A stretch of 5,291 nucleotides of DNA from Candidatus Acidiferrales bacterium (GTDB taxonomy: Bacteria > Acidobacteriota > Terriglobia > Acidiferrales > UBA7541): NCBI GenBank assembly GCA_955651735.1, contig CATPAM010000020.1, forward strand, positions 1 through 5,291. The letters are read 5' to 3'. The position numbers were made by a program, and so were the translations under genes. Of this stretch, positions 1-5,234 are shown piece after piece. The notes under the pieces are model-generated. The model was not told where the DNA came from. It did no database searches and worked only from the letters and a program-made list of their open reading frames with translations. Within the stretch, counting starts at the first letter, position 1; every line of letters starts with the position of its first letter.

Positions 1-1
1 A

Positions 2-400
2 TCCGTAAGAGTCCGCGTGCTCAGCAATGAGAAGGTGGAAATGGACGGTTTGCAGATTATTGGCGTGCCGTACCGGAACGCGGCGCAGGATGGCCACTCT
101 GCGTCGGTGCTACGCGGGATCCGATTGGATCACGATCGCGCGAGCATTCTGTTGACGCATGCGCCCGACCATCCGGAGATCGCGGAGGCCGCCGGCGTTT
201 CTCTGCAGCTATCCGGGCATACGCACCTTGGGCAGTTCATACCTTGGAGTTGGATGGCGCGTCGGATTTACCGGCAGTTTGTGTATGGCTTAAGTCGAAT
301 CGGGAAGATGCAGATTTTCACTTCGAGCGGAGCAGGAACGTGGGGACCGCCGCTGCGGCTGGGATCGAATCCCGAAATTGTTGTGCTGGAGTTCGAATAA
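2..400 (+). CDS. Calcineurin-like metallophosphoesterase, C-terminal part (5' end cut by window)
   Basis: This is the C-terminal third or so of a YkuE/YaeI-like metallophosphoesterase. The frame is open from base 2, so the GTG at 17 is an internal valine rather than a start. Two late metal-binding motifs are visible: the LLTHAPD block with its histidine at 158-160, and GHTH at 215-226 followed by LGQF. The tail SSGAGTWGPPLRLGSNPEI and the EIVVLEF end are typical of this family. The earlier motifs (DxH, GDxxD, GNHD/E) must lie upstream of the window. Family members bind two metal ions and hydrolyse phosphoesters; some act on lipid-linked or envelope phosphates, but the substrate cannot be read from this fragment. 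The next gene on the same strand begins about 140 bp downstream, with a hairpin between, so co-transcription is uncertain. The family call is firm and the physiological role is unknown. Confidence 0.9.
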   Translation, partial: SVRVRVLSNEKVEMDGLQIIGVPYRNAAQDGHSASVLRGIRLDHDRASILLTHAPDHPEIAEAAGVSLQLSGHTHLGQFIPWSWMARRIYRQFVYGLSRIGKMQIFTSSGAGTWGPPLRLGSNPEIVVLEFE

Positions 401-454
401 GCGACTCCTCGTGGGGAGCTAGCGGCTTCGGCGGAGCAGATTCCTCGTCCGGCT

Positions 455-476
455 CGCGCGCTGACGACAGCGCGCG
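455..476 (+). terminator. Perfect GC-rich hairpin after the phosphoesterase gene, possible terminator
   Basis: CGCGCGCT at 455-462 is followed by the loop GACGAC and the exact inverse AGCGCGCG at 469-476. The hairpin begins 55 bp after the phosphoesterase stop and ends 65 bp before the peptidase start. No T-run follows, so it is not a classical intrinsic terminator. It could stop transcription weakly, protect the 3' end of the upstream mRNA, or sit in the leader of the next gene. Confidence 0.35.
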
Positions 477-541
477 TTCGCTTGCAGGACTTCGGAATGA
501 CACCTGTGGCCGTCCGCGTTATCCTCCTTGATGAGAAACCA

Positions 542-2251
542 ATGCGCAAACTGATTCTCTTCGTCATGGCCGTTAGCATCACTTGTGTTGCTCAGACGTT
601 TCCTGACGCCCCTGAGCTCAAGCACATGGGCGGGCGCTTCGCGTCCACGCCGCTCCAAGTGGATACCTCCGCGCTCTCCGCAGGCGACAAGCAAGCGCTG
701 GTCAAGCTGGTGCTGGCGGCGCGGATTGTGAACACCCTCTTCATGGAGCAGCTCTGGAGCGGTGATCTGGCCCTGTACCGCAAATTACAGCAAGACAAAT
801 CTCCGTTGGGCCAAGCGCGGCTTCATTACTTCTGGATCAACAAGGGACCGTGGTCGGAAATTGACGAGTACAAGGCGTTCCTGCCTGGCGTCCCGGAGAA
901 AAAACTCGCCGGCGCCAACTTCTATCCCGGGGACATGTCCAAAGAAGAATTTGAAGGCTGGGTGAAGACGCTGTCGACACGGGAAAAGGAGCAGGCCGAG
1001 GGATTCTTTACCGTGATCCGCCGCGGCGCGGACAAGAAGCTGACCATTATTCCTTATAGCCGCGAGTACAGAACCTTTCTCGATCAGGCTGCCAAGCTGC
1101 TACTCGAAGCGGCTGCGCTTACCGGAAACCCTTCGCTAAACAAGTTCCTGACCACTCGCGCCGATGCCTTCAGCTCCAATGATTATTTTGAAAGCGATAT
1201 GGCCTGGATGGACTTGGACGCGCCGCTCGACGTCACATTCGGCCCCTACGAGACTTACAACGACGAGCTATTCGGTTACAAGGCCGCCTTCGAGGCCTAC
1301 ATCAACCTGCGCGACGACAAGGAATCCGCGCATCTCGCCTTCCTAGGCCAGCACCTGCAGGAGATCGAAAACAACCTGCCGGAAGATCCACGGTATCGCG
1401 TAACCAAGCTGGGCGCAGCCGCTCCTATCCGTGTAGTAAACGAGGTTTTTGGCGCGGGCGACGGCAACCACGGAGTCCAGACAGCAGCTTACAACCTGCC
1501 CAACGACGACAAAGTGGTGCAACAGAAGGGCGCCAAGCGGGTGATGCTCAAGAACATCCAGGAAGCCAAGTTTAGATCCATCCTGCAGCCGATTTCCCGC
1601 GTCGTATTGCAACCAGCAGCACAGAACGATCTGAGCTTTGAACTTTTTTTTACCCACATCGTGGCCCACGAGCTGACTCACGGCCTGGGCCCGCACCAGA
1701 TCAAGATAAACGGCCGCGACAGCAATCCCCGCCTGGAGCTCAAAGAACTTTACAGCGCGGTCGAGGAAGCCAAGGCCGACGTTACCGGGCTGTTCGCCCT
1801 GCAGTACCTGATGACCCAGGCCGACAAAGGCGCAACCCAATCTCCTCTTCCCCACGGTCCTGAAGCCGAGCGCCAGCTTTATACTACCTACCTGGCGTCA
1901 TCTTTTCGCACACTCCGTTTTGGCCTGCAGGACGCGCACGCCAAGGGCATGGCCGTCCAGTTCAACTATTTCCTGGACAAAGGTGCCTTCATCGCCAACT
2001 CCGACGGCACCTTCAGCGTAGATTTGAACAAGATGAAAGACGCGGTTGCGTCACTGGACCATGACCTGCTCACCCGGGAAGCCACCGGCGACTACGCCGG
2101 AACCAAAAAGCTGATGAGCACGATGATGGTAGTTCGTCCTGAGGTGCAGAACGCGCTGGAGCGGCTGAAATCAGTGCCCACGGACATCGAGCCGGTATTC
2201 GTGACCGCGGATGCACTGACGGGCGAGAAGATTTCGGGCAGAAGCAAATAG
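542..2251 (+). CDS. Exported M49-type (dipeptidyl-peptidase III / NUDT3-like) zinc metallopeptidase
   Basis: This 569-residue protein resembles the DPP III-like domain of plant Nudix hydrolase 3 and bacterial M49 relatives. I chose the ATG at 542 because it gives a clean signal peptide (MRK, then a hydrophobic run, with likely cleavage after CVA at residue 17). The longer frame from a TTG at 482 would put 20 polar residues in front of it. No strong Shine-Dalgarno precedes 542. Conserved blocks are GPYETY...LFGYKAAFEA from residue 234, GVQTAAYNLPND at 311-322, the zinc-site helix HELTH at 376-380 followed by GLGPH, and EEAKAD at 408-413. By analogy to DPP III, H376, H380 and E409 would bind zinc and E377 would act as the base. 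Classical DPP III has the longer HExxxH; here the spacing is HExxH, as in NUDT3-like proteins. The C-terminal block around VQFNYFLDKGAF and LDHDLL also fits that subfamily. Export suggests a role in periplasmic peptide turnover. No Nudix domain is present, and the actual substrate is unknown. Confidence 0.88.
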   Translation: MRKLILFVMAVSITCVAQTFPDAPELKHMGGRFASTPLQVDTSALSAGDKQALVKLVLAARIVNTLFMEQLWSGDLALYRKLQQDKSPLGQARLHYFWINKGPWSEIDEYKAFLPGVPEKKLAGANFYPGDMSKEEFEGWVKTLSTREKEQAEGFFTVIRRGADKKLTIIPYSREYRTFLDQAAKLLLEAAALTGNPSLNKFLTTRADAFSSNDYFESDMAWMDLDAPLDVTFGPYETYNDELFGYKAAFEAYINLRDDKESAHLAFLGQHLQEIENNLPEDPRYRVTKLGAAAPIRVVNEVFGAGDGNHGVQTAAYNLPNDDKVVQQKGAKRVMLKNIQEAKFRSILQPISRVVLQPAAQNDLSFELFFTHIVAHELTHGLGPHQIKINGRDSNPRLELKELYSAVEEAKADVTGLFALQYLMTQADKGATQSPLPHGPEAERQLYTTYLASSFRTLRFGLQDAHAKGMAVQFNYFLDKGAFIANSDGTFSVDLNKMKDAVASLDHDLLTREATGDYAGTKKLMSTMMVVRPEVQNALERLKSVPTDIEPVFVTADALTGEKISGRSK

Positions 2252-2516
2252 CGACTTGTGCGGGCAGCTACTAAGAACAGCGAGCCCAGGAGCGCAAAGC
2301 AACGCATCCAAGCTGAGATATGCCTACGAGGAGTATCGGTTATAAAACAAGCGAGTTAGCTCATCGACATCGAGAGCATCTTTTGCGAAAGATTGGAATG
2401 CGCTCAGGGCAGGACAGAAAAGAATTACCCTAGGATGCGCTTCCCACATTGTTGGAGCCGTCGACCCGAATTTCTTCACCTGCAATTTCACCCGGCTCCG
2501 GCGGTTGACCGCAAAC
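2252..2516. other. Intergenic region between the M49 gene and the membrane-protein gene
   Basis: No complete gene is recognised here. An AT-rich box, TTATAAAAC, lies at about 2339-2347 and could be a -10 element, but no matching -35 is visible 16-18 bp upstream. The reading frame of the downstream membrane protein stays open from 2346 onward without any ATG, GTG or TTG before 2505. A minus-strand frame also covers this stretch, but it continues antisense into the downstream gene and carries no motif I can name with confidence. Confidence 0.5.
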
Positions 2517-3083
2517 ATGAATGGGTCAGACTTGTCTCCGAGACGCAAAATCTTTGGCAGCCTTTCGATCATGGTCGGAAATGCGATGCAGATCTCTGGA
2601 ATTGTGGTCGCTTGTCTTGCGCTCGCTGCGGCGCGATCAGCATACTCGACCACAGGTGCGATTGTCGCCATGGTCGCGGGATGGATTCTCCTCTATTTCT
2701 GCTGCCATGCCGTCGCCCACTGGGTTGTAGGACGAAGTCTTGGCATTCGCTTTGCTTTCTACACGGTCGGCGGGACCGGGAATCCAGAAGGCTGGCCCGC
2801 TGGACTCCGGTGGTTATTCGAACATCTTCCTTTTTTTGGAGTGCAGACAGAGAAGGCCTCCATGCAAAAGGCAAAGCCGGTTGCCAGAGCGATTATGTGG
2901 TCTGCGGGAGTGACGTCTTCCGCTGTTGTCCCAACCCTAGGCGCGCTCTGGGCATGGCGCTCGGGTGTCCCGTGGGGCAAGTTGTTCTTTCTGGTTGCGC
3001 TTTTCTGGGCGGTCGGAACGTTGGCAAGTAACTGGACTAGCCGCTCGGGCGACTTTTCAAAAGCACGGCGCGCGCTCGGATAG
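2517..3083 (+). CDS. Small polytopic membrane protein resembling a site-2 protease (M50) core with altered HExxH
   Basis: This 188-residue integral membrane protein has hydrophobic segments at about residues 16-38, 47-71, 123-147 and 153-171. At the end of the second segment it carries HAVAHWVVGRSLGIRF (H64, H68). This has the layout of the M50 zinc helix HExxHxxxAxxxGxxv, but the catalytic glutamate is alanine (A65). After the last segment, a polar tail with SGD at 177-179 and SKARRAL sits where M50 proteases have their NxxPxxxLDG aspartate motif. I infer a distant, probably non-proteolytic S2P relative that may still bind metal or a membrane partner; it could also be an unrelated membrane protein. 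The start is uncertain: ATG 2517 gives a good N-terminus, TTG 2505 would add four residues, and neither has a clear Shine-Dalgarno site. A 7-T run at 2831-2837 lies inside the gene. It sits 265 bp downstream of the M49 gene and is probably transcribed on its own. Confidence 0.75.
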   Translation: MNGSDLSPRRKIFGSLSIMVGNAMQISGIVVACLALAAARSAYSTTGAIVAMVAGWILLYFCCHAVAHWVVGRSLGIRFAFYTVGGTGNPEGWPAGLRWLFEHLPFFGVQTEKASMQKAKPVARAIMWSAGVTSSAVVPTLGALWAWRSGVPWGKLFFLVALFWAVGTLASNWTSRSGDFSKARRALG

Positions 3084-3321
3084 CCATGAGTTATCGTCTG
3101 CGTCTGTTATGGAAGAGTGGCTGATCATCCGGGGGTTGATTAGATCGATCGCCACCGCCGCGTTTTTCATTCTCATTCAGTGTATAGGCGAAAGCTCCGA
3201 GGCCTAGCCGCGAAGTCCGCTTGTCTCCGCCGCCATTGACCCTATAGGCTAGCGGGCTCTTTTGAAGGACTTGGGCTGGTTTGATTTGCAATTTTCGTCT
3301 GCGTGACGGCGGGATGAGAAA

Positions 3322-3346
3322 CTGACGAATGTCAGTTATTCGTCAG
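3322..3346. repeat. Perfect 9-bp inverted repeat with 7-nt spacer
   Basis: CTGACGAAT at 3322-3330 and ATTCGTCAG at 3338-3346 are exact reverse complements around GTCAGTT. The left arm CTGAC can also pair with GTCAG at 3331-3335 inside the spacer, giving two mutually exclusive hairpins. About 15 bp further on, T6 at 3363-3368 follows a weak AGGG/CCCT stem, so the segment might be a degenerate terminator for the membrane-protein gene ending at 3083. It could also be an operator-like dyad. Confidence 0.6.
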
Positions 3347-3491
3347 GGAGCGCACCCTTCATTTTTTGCCCCCTTCGCGCACCAACAGAATCTGGTTTGC
3401 GCCCGAATGCTGCCGAGTAAGCCCGGTGGCTTCGTTTTGTAAAATCACTTTCTGGCCGCCGGGGCCGGCGCGGCAAAAGCCGACCTAGTCC

Positions 3492-3637
3492 CTACGCGGC
3501 TGCAGCCTCCCCGACAGCACCTTCCGGATCTTCCGCCGCGCTGCTCTCGCTCACGGCGGTTTTTCGCCCTGAGAAGCGGATTGCTCTTCCACTGTAATTG
3601 GAAGGGCCGATTCCGCAGCGTGAGCCTCACCGGCCAC
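3492..3637 (-). pseudogene. Possible frameshifted remnant: two overlapping tiny Ala/Glu-rich frames
   Basis: On the minus strand a frame from a GTG at 3637 reads VAGEAHAAES... for 28 codons and stops at TGA (3553-3551). A GTG overlapping that stop (GTGA, 3554-3551) opens a second frame, VSESSAAEDPEGAVG..., of 20 codons that ends at TAG (3494-3492). Both parts have the same acidic Ala/Glu-rich, tail-like composition, and a single -1 shift would join them. I infer either a small eroded gene end or chance open frames in GC-rich DNA. I recognise no family. The segment overlaps the hairpin at 3576-3616, which argues against ordinary coding. Confidence 0.2.
3576..3616. repeat. Long imperfect hairpin
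   Basis: An inner stem pairs GCTCTTCCA at 3583-3591 with TGGAAGGGC at 3599-3607, with one G-T pair and loop CTGTAAT. An outer stem pairs GCGGA at 3576-3580 with TCCGC at 3612-3616 across a small internal loop. Together they form about 14 base pairs, the longest fold I see in the window. No T-tract follows on either strand, so it is not an obvious intrinsic terminator. Confidence 0.5.
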
Positions 3638-3641
3638 GCCT

Positions 3642-3660
3642 TAGGCCAAGAATTGGCCTA
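3642..3660. repeat. Perfect 8-bp inverted repeat with 3-nt loop
   Basis: TAGGCCAA at 3642-3649 and TTGGCCTA at 3653-3660 are exact reverse complements separated by GAA. It lies 25 bp from the larger hairpin at 3576-3616. The tight loop suggests either an RNA hairpin or a protein-binding dyad. Its function is unknown. Confidence 0.6.
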
Positions 3661-3675
3661 TGGACATCCGAGGGG

Positions 3676-3715
3676 ACGTTCACAATGTGCACGATGTTCA
3701 CTCACAACGTTCACA
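3676..3715. repeat. Cluster of GTTCAC direct repeats
   Basis: GTTCAC occurs at 3678, 3696 and 3709, and again at 3841. The first and third copies share the 9-mer ACGTTCACA at 3676-3684 and 3707-3715. Spacing is irregular (18 and 13 bp), so these are not tandem units. They could be binding sites for a regulator or chance repetition. Confidence 0.3.
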
Positions 3716-3865
3716 TCCCCGAGATGAGGGCTTGGCCATTCGCTTACCCCGCCTTCTGGGAAGGGTAGGTTGAGCTGTGGCGTGCGGGGCTCGTCCATAC
3801 CATAGTCAAACATGCGGTAGTTTCTCAGATCTTTCGAAGTGTTCACCCTAACAGTGCTCGGACCG

Positions 3866-3907
3866 AAGGAGGCCGAGATGAGAATTATAGTTGAAGTAAA
3901 GGCATGA
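3866..3907 (+). other. Strong Shine-Dalgarno followed by a 9-codon mini-frame
   Basis: AAGGAGG at 3866-3872 stands 5 bp before an ATG at 3878, which opens MRIIVEVKA and stops at TGA 3905-3907. The stop overlaps a further ATG at 3904 (ATGA). The signal is a textbook translation start. However, the only long frame it would couple to is antisense to the SYLF gene and is probably not real. It could be the start of a broken gene, a leader peptide, or coincidence. Confidence 0.25.
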
Positions 3908-3909
3908 GC

Positions 3910-3957
3910 TATGAAGCGGTTGACCAGCCAAAGCAGAACACCCACCACGATCAGAAC
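3910..3957 (-). pseudogene. Membrane-segment fragment resembling a small Thivi_2564-type membrane protein
   Basis: Read on the minus strand, 3957 to 3910 gives VLIVVGVLLWLVNRFI. This strongly resembles the transmembrane segment of small (about 50-60 residue) bacterial membrane proteins of the Thivi_2564 type as I recall them. The usual start with MPL, the following PM motif and the second hydrophobic segment are not present in frame. No ATG or Shine-Dalgarno lies upstream; the frame simply continues from the stop of the SYLF gene at 4009. It is therefore best read as a gene remnant downstream of the SYLF gene on the same strand. A GTG at 3948 would allow a 96-codon frame, but the rest of it is featureless. 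Chance similarity of a hydrophobic helix remains possible. Confidence 0.25.
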
Positions 3958-4008
3958 TTCGCAGGCAAGCCCGTCTGGCCAGCTCCACGGTGTTGCGCCA
4001 CTGAATCC

Positions 4009-4704
4009 CTACTTACCGGACTTGTTCGTAGGAGATTTTTTGTCAAGAGTGGAAAGGAGCAGTTTCGCCGATGCCGGCGCGTGGATCGCACTATTGATGA
4101 CGATGTCTTTGGCGCTGACTCCCTGCCCGTACAGCCTACCGTTACCATCGCCATCCGGGCGAAGCGTCGAGCCCTCCAGAGAGACCCCGGCAAACAATCC
4201 GCGAGAACGCGAATACGAAAGAACCTCAGCCCGAAATGTGACGTCCGTCGCGGCTGCAGCGTCACGGCCCTTGGGCCCGGCGGCAGCAGCCGCGTCGGCG
4301 CCGAGCTTGACCTGGCTAGTAAGAATGGAATCGGCCCCACGCCGATTCATCACCAGCAGAACGAAGTCGGTGGCCTGGCCGCCAATCTGAAACCCAACGC
4401 TGCCGCCCTCAAGAGCCATCATCGCAGGTGCGCTCCAACGCCCATTGAAATCCGGCCCGCTCCGGCACGTCAGCACGCCTCGGCCGTAACTGCCGCCGAC
4501 GACGAAGGCCGCCTTCATCACCGAAGGCAGAACGATGACGCATTCCGCCTTGTCCAGAAGATCCTGCGGAATATCGTCGGGAACATTGAGAATCTCAACC
4601 ATCACTTTGCCGGCATTCTCAATGCGATTGTTTTCGTCTTTTTGCGCAGACGCGGGTAGTCCAGCCAATGCAATCACAACCATTAAGGGGAAGATTCTTT
4701 TCAT
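4009..4704 (-). CDS. Secreted SYLF-domain (Ysc84-like) lipid-binding protein
   Basis: This 231-residue protein has a clear signal peptide: MKR, a hydrophobic core, then LPASA with likely cleavage after residue 20. The ATG at 4704 is chosen because it starts this signal and is preceded by AAGGAG at 7 bp; the longer frame from 4758 is not needed. The mature part is a complete SYLF domain. IPQDLLDKAECVIVLPS spans 45-61, the glycine-rich FVVGGSYGRGVL 67-78, GGSVGFQIGGQATDFVLLVMN about 100-120, LGADAAAAAGPKGR about 134-147, and SYSRSRGLFAGVSLEG 163-178, ending with LYG at 191-193. Eukaryotic SYLF proteins bind phosphoinositides, and bacterial members are thought to be envelope lipid-binding proteins without known enzymatic activity. 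It is transcribed towards the membrane-protein gene and away from the gene starting at 5235. No clear promoter hexamers can be assigned. Confidence 0.93.
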   Translation of the reverse strand: MKRIFPLMVVIALAGLPASAQKDENNRIENAGKVMVEILNVPDDIPQDLLDKAECVIVLPSVMKAAFVVGGSYGRGVLTCRSGPDFNGRWSAPAMMALEGGSVGFQIGGQATDFVLLVMNRRGADSILTSQVKLGADAAAAAGPKGRDAAAATDVTFRAEVLSYSRSRGLFAGVSLEGSTLRPDGDGNGRLYGQGVSAKDIVINSAIHAPASAKLLLSTLDKKSPTNKSGK

Positions 4705-4711
4705 GGACGTG

Positions 4712-4717
4712 CTCCTT
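4712..4717 (-). promoter_or_regulatory. Shine-Dalgarno site of the SYLF gene
   Basis: The minus strand reads AAGGAG here, 7 bases before the ATG at 4704. This near-perfect site decides the start of the SYLF protein in favour of the signal-peptide methionine. Confidence 0.85.
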
Positions 4718-5192
4718 TGAGCCCGATCCTGTAATAAGTTCAAATATCCTGGGAACATTTGATCAATCCTAGCCTAACAAGTTCGTCCAGAAGAGGGCTG
4801 TACAAAAACGGACAGTTCTCTGATAGCTGTGGCTGTGTACCCCTGAATCCGACAAACGCACCGGGTCGCGCAGAAATCAGATCGGGTTGTCCCGTGGCAT
4901 TCGAAATACCAACACCAAATGCACAGTCCAAGACGCGGTCGGAAGGAGTTGGGAGCTTGGGGCGACAGTGGAAAACCCGCCGTACGGAATGATAGGGGGG
5001 ACGGTGGAAACGTCGGCATCATTCGAAGCCCGCTACGCGCCACTGTCCTACCCGACTGCGGGGGCGATCAGCTATTGTCGTCCCTACCGCGACCATTTGG
5101 GCTTCGGCCAGATTGTTCATACAATCCAAGGTAACAGCCGAAATCTCAGCGCTTCCCTCACAAGTCCTAAAATGTCGGATTTGTGTCATTGC
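4718..5192. other. Divergent intergenic region
   Basis: About 530 bp separates the divergently transcribed SYLF gene and the gene at 5235, so both promoters probably lie here. Short frames exist on both strands but none has a recognisable motif, a good start site or a consistent composition. The 8-bp palindrome TTGATCAA at 4759-4766 lies about 55 bp upstream of the SYLF start and could be part of an operator or a -35 region. I could not match it to a convincing -10. Confidence 0.5.
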
Positions 5193-5212
5193 AGACATCT
5201 TGGGCGACGTCT
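5193..5212 (+). promoter_or_regulatory. Imperfect hairpin just upstream of the last gene's ribosome site
   Basis: AGACATC at 5193-5199 can pair with GACGTCT at 5206-5212 (six of seven pairs) around TTGGGC. It ends 10 bp before the AGGAGG site, so in mRNA it could modulate translation of the gene at 5235. The stem is short and may be incidental. Confidence 0.25.
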
Positions 5213-5222
5213 ATTCTTCTTC

Positions 5223-5228
5223 AGGAGG
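5223..5228 (+). promoter_or_regulatory. Shine-Dalgarno site of the last, truncated gene
   Basis: AGGAGG stands 6 bases before the ATG at 5235. It is the strongest plus-strand initiation signal in the window that leads into an open frame reaching the window edge. It is the main reason for calling the downstream gene. Confidence 0.75.
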
Positions 5229-5234
5229 TAGTAG

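Larger units (their letters stand above)
3084..3900. other. Long intergenic region without an intact recognised gene
   Basis: Over 800 bp separates two converging genes. It contains short reading frames on both strands but none with a recognised domain. A minus-strand frame at 3091-3291 (66 codons from TTG, about 50% GC at third positions by eye) is the longest wholly in the first part and matches nothing I recognise. The stretch is rich in local dyads: 3322-3346, the GC-rich 3453-3484 segment, 3576-3616 and 3642-3660. It also holds GTTCAC direct repeats at 3678-3714. I find no tRNA, rRNA or known riboswitch signature. Possible explanations are eroded genes, structured RNA or regulatory DNA. 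Confidence 0.6.

Noticed and set aside
521..529. ATCCTCCTT before the M49 start as a ribosome-binding signal
   Set aside because: It is the complement of a Shine-Dalgarno sequence on the coding strand, so it cannot pair with the 16S tail in this mRNA.
482..541. Upstream extension of the M49 protein from a TTG at 482
   Set aside because: It would bury the signal peptide behind 20 residues; the ATG at 542 gives a standard exported N-terminus.
2324..2671. Minus-strand frame of 115 codons, partly upstream of and partly antisense to the membrane-protein gene
   Set aside because: The tail has a vaguely metallopeptidase-like phrase (ILFCPA), but there is no HExxH, no ribosome site, and half of it is antisense to the membrane protein.
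2393..3031. Plus-strand frame of 212 codons in another frame of the membrane-protein gene
   Set aside because: It is rich in Cys, Arg and Trp with no hydrophobic pattern, whereas the overlapping frame gives a coherent membrane protein.
3440..3660. tmRNA or other known structured RNA on the minus strand (the Ala-rich end at 3492 looked tag-like)
   Set aside because: No T-arm GGTTCGA-type sequence, no acceptor-stem pairing and no CCA end could be found.
3904..4659. Plus-strand frame of 251 codons overlapping the SYLF gene
   Set aside because: It is antisense to a complete, motif-rich SYLF coding sequence and shows no domain; GC-rich genes often leave such open antisense frames.
5189..5217. 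TTGCAG-17 bp-TATTCT as a promoter for the last gene
   Set aside because: The matches are poor, and the transcript would begin at or inside the AGGAGG site, leaving no room for ribosome binding.
4887..5231. Plus-strand frame of 114 codons in the divergent intergenic region
   Set aside because: It starts with TTG without a ribosome site, has no recognisable motif, and ends inside the spacer of the next gene's Shine-Dalgarno region.
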